Shown here in pieces: positions 19,058 to 27,427 of a stretch of DNA of 38,461 nucleotides; the first letter of the stretch is position 1; every line of letters starts with the position of its first letter. The notes beneath the pieces were generated by a model. The model had not been told where the DNA came from, made no database searches, and saw only the letters and a list, made by a program, of their open reading frames with translations. The position numbers and the translations under genes are program-made. Origin of the DNA: an uncultured Flavobacteriaceae bacterium (GTDB lineage Bacteria > Bacteroidota > Bacteroidia > Flavobacteriales > Flavobacteriaceae); contig CAJWGK010000011.1 in assembly GCA_913030895.1 (NCBI GenBank), forward strand, positions 1 through 38,461, read 5' to 3'.

Positions 19058-19468
19058 CTATTCCTTCTTTTTTTTAAAAGAAATACTTGCTGAGTTTACA
19101 CAGTAGCGTAATCCCGTTGAAGTAGGTCCATCATTAAAAACATGACCTTGATGACCACCACAATTAGCGCAGACAATTTCAGTTCTAATCATACCTGACG
19201 AATGATCAGGAACCTCTTCTAATGATCCTTCAATTGCTTTATCATAGCTAGGCCAACCACAATGGCTATCAAATTTACTCTCGCTGGTGTAGAGTGGTTC
19301 GTCACAACCTTTACATAGGTAGGTACCTTCTTGATAATGGTCGTTGAACTTTCCAGTGAAAGGGTATTCAGTCCCTTTTTGCCTTAAAATTCTGTACTCT
19401 TCGTCCGAGAGTTCTGATTTCCAATCCTCATCAGATTTTTCTAAGGGATAATTATTTTTATTTCTCAT
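19058..19468 (-). CDS. msrB: peptide-methionine (R)-S-oxide reductase MsrB, cytoplasmic
   Basis: Reduces the R form of methionine sulfoxide in proteins. It has the zinc site Cys52/Cys55 and Cys100/Cys103, the possible resolving Cys70 (SHCGWPSY) and the catalytic Cys123 in RYCVNSAS, all typical of MsrB. There is no signal peptide, so it should act in the cytoplasm. I chose ATG 19468; a TTG three codons upstream is open. The start overlaps the end of the second msrB by 11 bases, which couples their translation. Length (136) is the normal size of a free MsrB domain. No msrA is present nearby. Confidence 0.93.
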   Translation of the reverse strand: MRNKNNYPLEKSDEDWKSELSDEEYRILRQKGTEYPFTGKFNDHYQEGTYLCKGCDEPLYTSESKFDSHCGWPSYDKAIEGSLEEVPDHSSGMIRTEIVCANCGGHQGHVFNDGPTSTGLRYCVNSASISFKKKKE

Positions 19469-19949
19469 CAGATACAAAGTTAAGGGCTGCAGAATTTATA
19501 CAATGCCTTTTTCCAGTAGTTTCCTTTGGACCGTCATTGAAGACATGACCAAGATGTCCTCCACATTTATTACATTTTAATTCTGTTCGAGCATAGCCCA
19601 ATTTATAATCCACATCGTACTCAATATTGCTCTCAACAGCTCGGTCAAATGAAGGCCAACCACAATTGGACTCATATTTATAATCAGATTTGTAGAGGGG
19701 AGTGTTGCAACCAGCACAGAGATATGTTCCTTCTTCCTTGTGTTTATTGTATATACCAGTAAATGGATACTCCGTAGCCGCTTTTCTCAGCACCATATAA
19801 GACATATTAGGTAAAGCAGACTGCCATTCTTCATCTGTCTTTTCATATTGATAAGTCTTTTTTTCTTTAGCTTTTTCCTCCTGAGCTACGCTCATACACC
19901 CAAATAAAGTGATGGAAATAAATGCTATAACAATCTTTTTGGAACCCAT
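19458..19949 (-). CDS. msrB: exported lipoprotein MsrB
   Basis: A second methionine-R-sulfoxide reductase with an N-terminal lipoprotein signal: MGSKKIVIAFISITLFGC, lipidated Cys18 in the LFGC lipobox. The MsrB domain (about 40-158) carries zinc ligands Cys78, Cys81, Cys126 and Cys129, the possible resolving Cys96, and catalytic Cys150 in KRHCINSAAL. It is probably attached to the membrane and repairs oxidised periplasmic or surface proteins, while its downstream neighbour works inside. The two proteins differ clearly in sequence, so the duplication is old. The gene is divergent from the MFS gene across 105 bases, in which no perfect promoter box was found. Confidence 0.92.
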   Translation of the reverse strand: MGSKKIVIAFISITLFGCMSVAQEEKAKEKKTYQYEKTDEEWQSALPNMSYMVLRKAATEYPFTGIYNKHKEEGTYLCAGCNTPLYKSDYKYESNCGWPSFDRAVESNIEYDVDYKLGYARTELKCNKCGGHLGHVFNDGPKETTGKRHCINSAALNFVSDEK

Positions 19950-20054
19950 TTTGGATTTTTAAATACTAAATAAAGTTAAGTCTTTTTAAAAAAACAAATA
20001 CAATAATTGACTACAAAACAAATGAATTCATACATTGTGCTGGTCTAAAAGGAA

Positions 20055-21392
20055 ATGAGAACAACAAAAAAACTTGAAAAGGGGAATAAAAAATTAATTA
20101 ATGCTTGGGCATTTTACGATTGGGCAAATTCAGTCTATCCATTGGTAATAAGCTCCACTGTTTTCCCAATTTACTACAGCAACCTATCAGAAGATATTAG
20201 CTCCATAGAGTTTATGGGCTATGATTTTAAGAATACCGCGCTTATCAGTTTTATAACTGCGATTGCATTTGTTGTAGTTGCCTTCAATTCACCCTTTTTA
20301 TCTGGTATTGCTGACTATATAGGCAACAAAAAACGTTTCATGAAAATTTTTGTTTATACTGGCTCACTCTCTTGCATAGGACTATATTTTTTCGAGTTAG
20401 ATAATCTCTATATGGGACTCTTCTTCTACTTTTTTGCTTTGATAGGTTTTTGGGCAAGTTTAGTATTCTATAACTCCTATCTTCCCGATATTGCCCATCC
20501 GGAGCAACAAGATTTAGCCAGTGCTAGAGGGTTTTCTATGGGTTATGTCGGTAGTGTATTGCTATTAATTTTTAATTTATCCATGGTTATGGAACCTAGT
20601 TGGTATGGGATTTCAGGAACACCAGCTGAGGCATCCATGAAAGCCATGAAATACTCGTTCGTCACCGTAGGTTTTTGGTGGGCTTTGTTCAGTCAGTATT
20701 CTTTTTATCATCTGCCCAAAGGCAATAGCTCTGGTAAAGTCAACAAAGATATCTTATGGAATGGCTTTTTGGAATTAAAAAAAGTATGGAACCAGCTTGA
20801 CAATTACCTTACGCTTAAAAAGTTCCTCCCTGCTTTTTTTGTATACAGTACTGCTTTGCAGACCGTATTTTTAATAGCGACTTATTTTGGAGAAGGAGAG
20901 ATTTCTTGGGCGAGTAGCCAACAAAAAACCGTTGGTTTGATTGTCAGTATTCTACTCATTCAGATCGTCGCCATTTTTGGGGCTTATGGAACAGCCACAA
21001 TCGCCAAAAAATATGGAAACATCACCACTTTAATAGGTGTTAACTTTATATGTGCTGGACTGTGCCTTTTTGCCTTTTTTATTACGACCCCTATTCAATT
21101 TTATATTGCCGCAGCAGGAGTTGGAATGGTCATGGGGGGGATTCAGGCATTATCTCGTTCCACATATTCTAAACTAATCCCTAAAACCAAGGACACTACT
21201 TCCTTTTTCAGCTTTTACGACGTTACAGAAAAAATTGGGATTATAATTGGGATGGCCATGTTCGGTACTATTGATCAATTTACTGGCAGTATGCGAAATG
21301 CAATCTTATTTTTTGTCATATTATTTTTATCTGGCGCTTTGCTGTTAACAAGAATTCCCAATCGTTTTTTTAAAAATCATTTAAAAGATTAA
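20055..21392 (+). CDS. MFS transporter, UMF1 (Atg22-like) family
   Basis: A 445-residue integral inner-membrane protein with about twelve hydrophobic segments. The N-terminal WAFYDWANS (18-26) is the signature of the UMF1/Atg22-like branch of the major facilitator superfamily, related to the yeast vacuolar effluxer Atg22. The MFS loop after TM2 is present as SGIADYIGNKKRFM. The second half has QALSRSTYSKLIP, another family signature. The substrate in bacteria is unknown; amino acid efflux is a guess from the yeast protein. The ATG is preceded closely by AAGGA, one of the few Shine-Dalgarno-like sites in the window. It is a single gene between msrB and lon. Confidence 0.88.
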   Translation: MRTTKKLEKGNKKLINAWAFYDWANSVYPLVISSTVFPIYYSNLSEDISSIEFMGYDFKNTALISFITAIAFVVVAFNSPFLSGIADYIGNKKRFMKIFVYTGSLSCIGLYFFELDNLYMGLFFYFFALIGFWASLVFYNSYLPDIAHPEQQDLASARGFSMGYVGSVLLLIFNLSMVMEPSWYGISGTPAEASMKAMKYSFVTVGFWWALFSQYSFYHLPKGNSSGKVNKDILWNGFLELKKVWNQLDNYLTLKKFLPAFFVYSTALQTVFLIATYFGEGEISWASSQQKTVGLIVSILLIQIVAIFGAYGTATIAKKYGNITTLIGVNFICAGLCLFAFFITTPIQFYIAAAGVGMVMGGIQALSRSTYSKLIPKTKDTTSFFSFYDVTEKIGIIIGMAMFGTIDQFTGSMRNAILFFVILFLSGALLLTRIPNRFFKNHLKD

Positions 21393-21398
21393 ATACTT

Positions 21399-21425
21399 CA
21401 AAAAGCTTTTTGGCACAGGAATTGA
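21399..21425 (+). promoter_or_regulatory. palindrome and sigma-54-like site before lon
   Basis: A perfect 14-base palindrome (21399-21412, CAAAAAGC and its mirror) runs into TGGCAC (21411-21416), five bases, then TTGA (21422-21425). This matches the sigma-54 pattern TGGCAC-N5-TTGC except for the last base, GA in place of GC at -12. It lies about 95 bases before the lon ATG. No TAnnTTTG box is seen in the same gap. Confidence 0.35.
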
Positions 21426-21519
21426 ACAGGTTAATGTGTAATTAAAACAAAAAGTGTTTTTTAGCTTTTAAGACCTGATTAATGCTCTTTTTATGACAAC
21501 ATGTCTGATAAAATAACAT

Positions 21520-23976
21520 ATGACCAAATCTAACTTTATATCATTTGACAATTTGACACTCCAAGACATTGAAACTGAGGCGGAGTTAATACCATTATTG
21601 ACACCCGAGGACGAAGAAGCACTCAGGAATGAGGACTTACCCGATAAGGTTCCAATTCTTCCCTTAAGAAATACCGTATTATTCCCTGGTGTAGTTATTC
21701 CTATTACCGCAGGTAGGGACAAATCTATTCAACTAATAAAAGACGCCAACAAGGCGGATAAAATTATTGGGGTAGTAGCACAAAAGGATCAAAATATCGA
21801 GAATCCCGCTCCATCTGATATTTATACATTAGGAACAGTTGCTCAAATCTTGAGAGTTCTTAAAATGCCCGATGGGAACACCACTGTTATTATTCAAGGA
21901 AAAAGGCGATTTGAGATTAAAAGTATCATTGAAGAGCAACCCTATCTAAGGGCAAGTATCAAAGCCGTTGAAGAAAAAATTCCTGACAGTAGTGATTCTG
22001 AGTTTAAGGCGACGATTGATTCCATTAAAGACTTGGCACTTCAAATTATCCAAGAAAACCCCAACATACCCACAGAGGCTTCCTTTGCGATTAAAAACAT
22101 TCAAAGTCATGCTTTTTTGATCAATTTCGTTTCCTCCAACATGAATCTTACCGTCAAGGAAAAGCAAGAGATTTTATCTATCGTGGATTTGCAAGAAAGA
22201 GCTATCGCTTGCTTAAAATACATGAATCTTGAGTACCAAAAGTTGGCGTTAAAGAACGATATTCAATCCAGGGTAAGGACTGATTTAGATCAGCAACAAC
22301 GAGAGTACTATTTGAATCAGCAAATGAAAACTATTCAGGAGGAGTTGGGGGTAGTTTCCTATGAGCAAGAAATTGATGAAATGCATCAGCGTGCAAATGC
22401 CAAAAAGTGGAATGAGGCCGTTGGAATACATTTTGAAAAGGAACTCAGTAAATTACAAAGGATGAATCCTCAGGTGCCAGAGTATTCCGTTCAAAGAAAC
22501 TACTTAGATTTATTTCTTGACCTACCATGGAATGAGTTTTCTGAGGATAATTTTAATCTTAAAAAAGCTCAAAGAATTCTAGATCGCGATCATTTTGGAT
22601 TGGACGATGTTAAAAAGCGAATAATTGAGTACTTGGCTGTATTAAAGCTACGGAATGATATGAAATCCCCAATTCTGTGTCTATATGGCCCACCTGGAGT
22701 TGGTAAAACTTCACTCGGAAAATCGATTGCAGAAGCATTGGGAAGATCTTATGTCAGAATTTCTTTAGGAGGTATGCGCGATGAGGCTGAGATAAGAGGA
22801 CATCGCAAAACATACATTGGCGCATTACCTGGACGCATAATAAAAAGTATAAAAAAAGCAGGTACCTCAAACCCAGTTTTTGTGTTAGATGAAATTGATA
22901 AAATAAATTCTGGTGTTCAAGGCGATCCTGCATCTGCGCTACTTGAAGTATTGGACCCCGAACAGAATGGTGCCTTTTACGACAATTTTCTTGAATTGGG
23001 CTATGACCTATCCAAGGTGATGTTTGTCGCTACTGCAAACAGCCTTTCTCCAATTCAGCCTGCCTTGCGGGATCGAATGGAGATTATCAATATATCCGGA
23101 TATACCCTAGAGGAAAAGTCTGCCATTGCAAGAAAACACCTATTGCCAAAACAACTAAAAGAACACGGTTTAGGTAAAGAGCATTTGAGTTTAAGTAAAG
23201 GGGTACTGGATAAAATAGTCGAGGGATATACAAGAGAATCTGGAGTGAGAGGTTTGGAAAAACAAATTGCCAAAGCTGTCCGTTATGTCGCAAAATCCAT
23301 CGCTATGGAGGAAGATTATAAAAAAACGCCTAAAATAACGGAACTGGTTGAAATTTTGGGGCCTGAAAAAGTGCATCGTGACCTTTATGAAAACAATCAT
23401 GTTGCGGGAGTCGTAACAGGTTTGGCATGGACTAGTGTGGGTGGAGATATTCTTTTTATTGAATCAGCTATTTCTGAGGGTAAAGGACAATTGTCAATTA
23501 CAGGAAACTTGGGTAAGGTGATGAAAGAATCAGCAACTATTGCAATGGAGTTTATTAAATCTAATAAAGATTTTTTAGGTTTAAAAAACTTCAACTTTGA
23601 TAAGTACAATATTCACATTCATGTCCCTGAAGGAGCCACCCCTAAAGATGGGCCGAGTGCTGGTATAACAATGTTGACCTCTTTAGTTTCTTTACTCACT
23701 CAAAAAAGAGTTAAAAGTAAGCTGGCAATGACTGGTGAGATTACTCTTAGAGGTAAAGTGCTTCCTGTGGGAGGGATTAAGGAAAAAATCTTAGCCGCCA
23801 AACGTTCTAAAATAAAAGAAATCATCTTGAGTGAGGACAATAGAAAGGATATTGATGAGATTAACCAGAAGTATCTGAGAGGATTGACATTTCATTATGT
23901 TAAAGAAATGCAAGAAGTACTTGATGTCGCCATACTTTCTAAAAGAGTAAAGCATCCGAAAACATTTAAACCCTAG
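21520..23976 (+). CDS. lon: ATP-dependent protease Lon
   Basis: Cytoplasmic protease that degrades misfolded and regulatory proteins. The N-terminal substrate-binding LON domain starts at about 43 (VPILPLRNTVLFPG). The AAA+ module has Walker A GPPGVGKT (390-397) and Walker B FVLDEID (454-460). The C-terminal peptidase domain has the Ser-Lys dyad Ser713 (KDGPSAGITM) and Lys756 (GGIKEK). The 818-residue length and an acidic N-terminal extension of about 42 residues before the LON domain are usual for Bacteroidota. It starts 127 bases after the MFS gene, behind a sigma-54-like site, and ends four bases before cmk. Confidence 0.98.
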   Translation: MTKSNFISFDNLTLQDIETEAELIPLLTPEDEEALRNEDLPDKVPILPLRNTVLFPGVVIPITAGRDKSIQLIKDANKADKIIGVVAQKDQNIENPAPSDIYTLGTVAQILRVLKMPDGNTTVIIQGKRRFEIKSIIEEQPYLRASIKAVEEKIPDSSDSEFKATIDSIKDLALQIIQENPNIPTEASFAIKNIQSHAFLINFVSSNMNLTVKEKQEILSIVDLQERAIACLKYMNLEYQKLALKNDIQSRVRTDLDQQQREYYLNQQMKTIQEELGVVSYEQEIDEMHQRANAKKWNEAVGIHFEKELSKLQRMNPQVPEYSVQRNYLDLFLDLPWNEFSEDNFNLKKAQRILDRDHFGLDDVKKRIIEYLAVLKLRNDMKSPILCLYGPPGVGKTSLGKSIAEALGRSYVRISLGGMRDEAEIRGHRKTYIGALPGRIIKSIKKAGTSNPVFVLDEIDKINSGVQGDPASALLEVLDPEQNGAFYDNFLELGYDLSKVMFVATANSLSPIQPALRDRMEIINISGYTLEEKSAIARKHLLPKQLKEHGLGKEHLSLSKGVLDKIVEGYTRESGVRGLEKQIAKAVRYVAKSIAMEEDYKKTPKITELVEILGPEKVHRDLYENNHVAGVVTGLAWTSVGGDILFIESAISEGKGQLSITGNLGKVMKESATIAMEFIKSNKDFLGLKNFNFDKYNIHIHVPEGATPKDGPSAGITMLTSLVSLLTQKRVKSKLAMTGEITLRGKVLPVGGIKEKILAAKRSKIKEIILSEDNRKDIDEINQKYLRGLTFHYVKEMQEVLDVAILSKRVKHPKTFKP

Positions 23977-23980
23977 CCTT

Positions 23981-24649
23981 TTGGATAAAGTTATTATTGC
24001 AATTGATGGTTTTGCATCGACAGGTAAAAGTACCTTAGCAAAAAAGCTTTCCCAGCATTTGGGTTTACCCTATGTAGATTCTGGAGCTCTATTTCGCGGA
24101 ATAACTTTTTGGGTATTAAAAAACGGTTGGGTCAGTGATGATAATTTAAATGAATTAGCCATTGAAAAGGGTTTAGATAATTTAAATATTTTTTTTGATT
24201 CGGTGACTAACATCTTGTCAGTAAATGGAATAGATGTTACTGAAGCAATAAGAAGTAAAGAGGTTTCGGCTCAAGTTAGTCAAATTGCAAAATTGTCTTT
24301 TGTGCGTTCTTTTTTGTTGAACCAACAAAGACAGATGAGCCTTAGAGCAGGTTTAGTAATGGATGGTAGGGATATTGGAACTGTAGTTTTTCCCAATGCA
24401 GATTTTAAATTCTTCTTTACTGCAAAACCTGAGGTTAGGGCACAGCGTAGATTGGAAGAGATGGAGGCTAGTGGTCATCAAGCGAATTTTGCAGATGTTT
24501 TAAAAAATATACTAGATCGTGACAGAATTGATAGCCAAAGAAAAATATCTCCATTAAAAAAAGCTGCGGATGCTATAGAAATAAACACTTCCGAACTTTC
24601 CCTTGAGCAAGCTTTTGATCTTTTGATTGCTAAAATTAATACTAAATAA
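23981..24649 (+). CDS. cmk: cytidylate kinase Cmk
   Basis: Phosphorylates CMP and dCMP to the diphosphates. The P-loop is GFASTGKST (10-18); YVDSGALFRGITFWV is the NMP-binding segment; VMDGRDIGTVVFP and RAQRRLEEM complete the Cmk pattern. Length is 222 residues. The start must be TTG 23981, because no ATG occurs before residue 108 or so and the P-loop lies at the N-terminus. It follows lon by four bases and precedes rpsA. A cmk-rpsA order is widespread in bacteria; here rpsA has its own promoter in the gap. Confidence 0.96.
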   Translation: MDKVIIAIDGFASTGKSTLAKKLSQHLGLPYVDSGALFRGITFWVLKNGWVSDDNLNELAIEKGLDNLNIFFDSVTNILSVNGIDVTEAIRSKEVSAQVSQIAKLSFVRSFLLNQQRQMSLRAGLVMDGRDIGTVVFPNADFKFFFTAKPEVRAQRRLEEMEASGHQANFADVLKNILDRDRIDSQRKISPLKKAADAIEINTSELSLEQAFDLLIAKINTK

Positions 24650-24663
24650 AATCACATAAATAT

Positions 24664-24693
24664 TTGTAAATAAGCAGATTCCTCCTAAATTTG
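24664..24693 (+). promoter_or_regulatory. Bacteroidota-type promoter for rpsA
   Basis: TTG at 24664-24666 and TAAATTTG at 24686-24693 match the -33 and -7 elements exactly with a 19-base spacer, the best promoter in the window. Transcription should begin near 24699, about 100 bases before the rpsA start codon. Confidence 0.7.
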
Positions 24694-24698
24694 CGCAC

Positions 24699-24801
24699 TC
24701 GTAATTGGTAGGGAAAAATAGAGTAAAGAAAAATATTATTAACAGCTTCTGTTGTTTCAATTAATTTTCCCGAATAGCAGAATACAAAATTAATCACAGC
24801 C
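24699..24801 (+). promoter_or_regulatory. possible structured 5' leader of rpsA
   Basis: The leader between the predicted promoter and the rpsA ATG contains GGGAAAA (24711-24717) complementary to TTTTCCC (24765-24771), and inside this a hairpin AACAG-CTT-CTGTT (24741-24753). This is unusual here, as most other promoters in the window give almost no leader. S1 represses its own synthesis through the leader in gammaproteobacteria; a similar role here is inference only. Confidence 0.35.
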
Positions 24802-26796
24802 ATGGCTGAGAAAAAAACCACCGTGGCAGCAAAAACAACAGATGCTGCTGAAAAGCCCAAAAAAACTACGGCTGCAAAAAAAACAACCACTAAGGCAGCT
24901 ACTACTAAAAAAACTACCGTAACAAAAAAAACTGCAACTGCAAAAGCAGTTAAGGCAGTCGCGGATAAGGAAGTAGTCGAAAAAACTGAGGTTGTCCTGG
25001 AAACAGTCGAGGAAACTCCTGAAGTAAAAGTGCAGGAAGCTGAGGTCACTACTGAAACAGCAGATGATTTCCTTGAAAACTTTAACTGGCATAATTATCA
25101 GGAAGGGATCGATGTAATTGAAGATGATCAACTTAAAGAATTCGAAAAATTAGTCGCCGAGAATTTTGTTGATACCGCGGATGATGACGTCCTTGAAGGA
25201 GTAATCGTTCATTTGACAGATCGCGAGGCAATTATTGATATTAATGCAAAATCTGAAGGGGTTATTTCCCTTAATGAATTTAGATACAACCCTAACTTAA
25301 AAGTTGGGGATAAGGTTGAGGTGATTGTTGACACACGAGAAGATAAAACGGGTCAATTAATACTATCCCATAGAAAAGCTAGAGTAATCAAAGCTTGGGA
25401 TCGTGTGAACAACGCCCACGATAACGGAGAAATTGTCAATGGATTTGTCAAGTGCAGAACCAAAGGAGGGATGATTGTTGACGTATTTGGAATTGAAGCT
25501 TTCTTGCCAGGTTCACAAATTGATGTAAAGCCAATTCGAGACTATGATCAATATGTAAATAAAACAATGGAATTTAAAGTGGTTAAAATTAATCACGAAT
25601 TCAAAAACGTTGTTGTTTCTCATAAAGCGCTAATTGAGGCTGATTTAGAAGAACAAAAGAAAGAGATTATCGGGCAGCTTGAAAAAGGTCAAGTTCTCGA
25701 GGGTATGGTTAAGAATATTACTTCTTACGGGGTATTTGTCGACCTTGGAGGTGTAGACGGACTTATCCACATCACCGACCTCTCATGGAGTAGAATTAAC
25801 CACCCCAACGAAATTTTAGAACTCGATCAAAAACTCAATGTCGTTATTCTCGACTTTGATGACGATAAATCAAGGATTCAACTTGGTTTAAAACAATTAA
25901 GTGCGCATCCTTGGGATCGCCTTAGTGAAGAGCTAAAAGAAGGAGATAAGGTAAAAGGTAAAGTTGTTGTAATTGCTGATTATGGTGCTTTTATTGAAAT
26001 AGAAGAAGGTGTAGAGGGATTAGTTCACGTTTCTGAAATGTCATGGTCTACGCATTTGAGATCTGCGCAAGATTTTGTCAGTGTTGGTGACGAGGTAGAA
26101 GCGGTCTTATTAAGTCTAGATCGTGAAACCAGAAAAATGTCACTTGGTATCAAGCAATTATTAACGGACCCTTGGACAGATATTACCACTAAATACCCAG
26201 TTGGTTCCAAACACAAAGGAATCGTCAGAAACTTCACCAATTTTGGTGTATTTATTGAATTGGAGGAAGGAGTTGACGGACTTGTTTACATCTCTGATCT
26301 ATCTTGGACTAAAAAAATCAAGCACCCATCTGAGATTTTGAATTTATCTGATGAGATTGATGTTGTTGTTCTTGAGCTAGATGTTGATGGTCGTAAACTA
26401 AGCCTTGGGCACAAACAGACCCAAGAAAATCCTTGGGATAAGTATGCAGAAGAATTTGCGGTAGGAAGTGTTCATAAAACTGCTATAACTGAAGTTGTTG
26501 ATAAAGGGGCAACCATTACATTCAATGATAATGTAATTGCATTTGTTCCCTCTCGTCACATGGAAAAGCAAGACGGCTCAAAACTTAATAAAGGCGAGGA
26601 AGTTGAGTTCAAGATCATCGAATTCAATAAAGAGTTTAAACGTGTTGTTGCTTCTCATACCAGCTTATTTAGAGAGCAGGAAAAGATGAATTTTAATAAA
26701 GCAGCTAGAAAAGTCAAAGAAAGTAATGCTGAAAAAACCACATTAGGAGACTTAGACGCATTAGCTGACTTAAAGAAAAAAATGAAAGACGCTTAG
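24802..26796 (+). CDS. rpsA: 30S ribosomal protein S1
   Basis: RNA-binding ribosomal protein that helps load mRNA on the 30S subunit. Six S1/OB repeats can be followed at about 130-193, 210-276, 297-366, 383-453, 468-539 and 555-625; repeats 3-5 are the most canonical (YGVFVDLGGVDGLIHITDLSW). Before them lies a low-complexity tail of about 60 residues rich in Lys, Thr and Ala (KKTTAAKKTTTKAATTKK), then an acidic linker to about 128. Such a basic extension is absent from E. coli S1, and the total of 664 residues is correspondingly long. The gene has its own promoter and leader and ends in a strong terminator. Confidence 0.96.
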   Translation: MAEKKTTVAAKTTDAAEKPKKTTAAKKTTTKAATTKKTTVTKKTATAKAVKAVADKEVVEKTEVVLETVEETPEVKVQEAEVTTETADDFLENFNWHNYQEGIDVIEDDQLKEFEKLVAENFVDTADDDVLEGVIVHLTDREAIIDINAKSEGVISLNEFRYNPNLKVGDKVEVIVDTREDKTGQLILSHRKARVIKAWDRVNNAHDNGEIVNGFVKCRTKGGMIVDVFGIEAFLPGSQIDVKPIRDYDQYVNKTMEFKVVKINHEFKNVVVSHKALIEADLEEQKKEIIGQLEKGQVLEGMVKNITSYGVFVDLGGVDGLIHITDLSWSRINHPNEILELDQKLNVVILDFDDDKSRIQLGLKQLSAHPWDRLSEELKEGDKVKGKVVVIADYGAFIEIEEGVEGLVHVSEMSWSTHLRSAQDFVSVGDEVEAVLLSLDRETRKMSLGIKQLLTDPWTDITTKYPVGSKHKGIVRNFTNFGVFIELEEGVDGLVYISDLSWTKKIKHPSEILNLSDEIDVVVLELDVDGRKLSLGHKQTQENPWDKYAEEFAVGSVHKTAITEVVDKGATITFNDNVIAFVPSRHMEKQDGSKLNKGEEVEFKIIEFNKEFKRVVASHTSLFREQEKMNFNKAARKVKESNAEKTTLGDLDALADLKKKMKDA

Positions 26797-26818
26797 TGTT
26801 TTTCTTTTTTCACCACAG

Positions 26819-26846
26819 AAAGCCCTTCTATTCGGAGGGCTTTTTT
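26819..26846 (+). terminator. rho-independent terminator after rpsA
   Basis: AAAGCCCT (26819-26826) pairs with AGGGCTTT (26836-26843); the stem can extend by two more pairs and closes on a short loop. It is followed by a T run to 26846. It is the clearest terminator in the window and separates rpsA from pyrR. Confidence 0.9.
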
Positions 26847-26871
26847 GTTTAATGGATTAATTAAAAAGTGA

Positions 26872-26879
26872 TATTTTTG
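26872..26879 (+). promoter_or_regulatory. candidate -7 element for pyrR
   Basis: TATTTTTG is a perfect TAnnTTTG match four bases before the pyrR ATG. The nearest TTG (26845-26847) is 24 bases upstream, a little too far for the usual spacing. Transcription would start at or next to the ATG. Confidence 0.45.
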
Positions 26880-26883
26880 CACT

Positions 26884-27423
26884 ATGTCTCCCAAGGTACT
26901 CTTGTCATCTAAGAAAATCGATATTATTTTGAATCGATTGGCATGCCAGTTAATTGAAAAACATCCCGATTTTAGTCAAGTGGTTTTGGTTGGTCTCCAG
27001 CCTCGAGGAATTTTCCTGCTTGATCGCTTGGTGAATCTTTTAGAGCGAGATTACGCTAAGGGTAAAGTTATATCTGGAAAGCTCGATATTACTTTTTTTA
27101 GAGATGATTTTCGCCGGTTTGATAAAACGCTAGCAGCCTCCTCCTCTGAAATGGAAGTGACCATCGAGGGTAAATCGGTAGTCATCATTGATGATGTGTT
27201 GTTTACAGGAAGAAGTATTAGAGCAGCTTTAACGGCCTTGGATAACTATGGTCGCCCACTAGATGTTCAATTATTGGTACTTATAGACAGAAGATTTAGT
27301 CGTCATTTACCCATACAACCTGATTTTATTGGGGCACAGGTCGATGCCTTGGAAGGGGATAAAGTTCGTGTACAGTGGAAGGACGATAAACATGATGATA
27401 TCGTTTATATAGAAAAAAAATAA
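26884..27423 (+). CDS. pyrR: PyrR: pyrimidine regulator/uracil phosphoribosyltransferase
   Basis: Type I phosphoribosyltransferase fold of 179 residues with the PRPP-binding motif VVIIDDVLFTGRS (99-111), the PyrR-like LVGLQPRGIFLLDRL and DITFFRDDFRR. In Gram-positive bacteria PyrR binds pyr mRNA with UMP and causes attenuation, and also has uracil phosphoribosyltransferase activity. It stands directly before pyrB, which supports the name over other phosphoribosyltransferases. The predicted promoter box is four bases from the start codon, so no leader attenuator precedes pyrR itself. Whether the regulatory or the enzymatic role dominates here is open. Confidence 0.9.
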   Translation: MSPKVLLSSKKIDIILNRLACQLIEKHPDFSQVVLVGLQPRGIFLLDRLVNLLERDYAKGKVISGKLDITFFRDDFRRFDKTLAASSSEMEVTIEGKSVVIIDDVLFTGRSIRAALTALDNYGRPLDVQLLVLIDRRFSRHLPIQPDFIGAQVDALEGDKVRVQWKDDKHDDIVYIEKK

Positions 27424-27427
27424 CTGA

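Noticed and set aside
21399-21412. Terminator after the MFS gene
   Set aside because: The palindrome has no loop and continues into TGGCAC with no separate T run, so it does not fit a hairpin terminator.
24642-25131. Serine/cysteine-rich reading frames on the minus strand opposite rpsA
   Set aside because: They are mirror readings of the Lys/Thr/Ala-rich start of rpsA and show no protein-like features.
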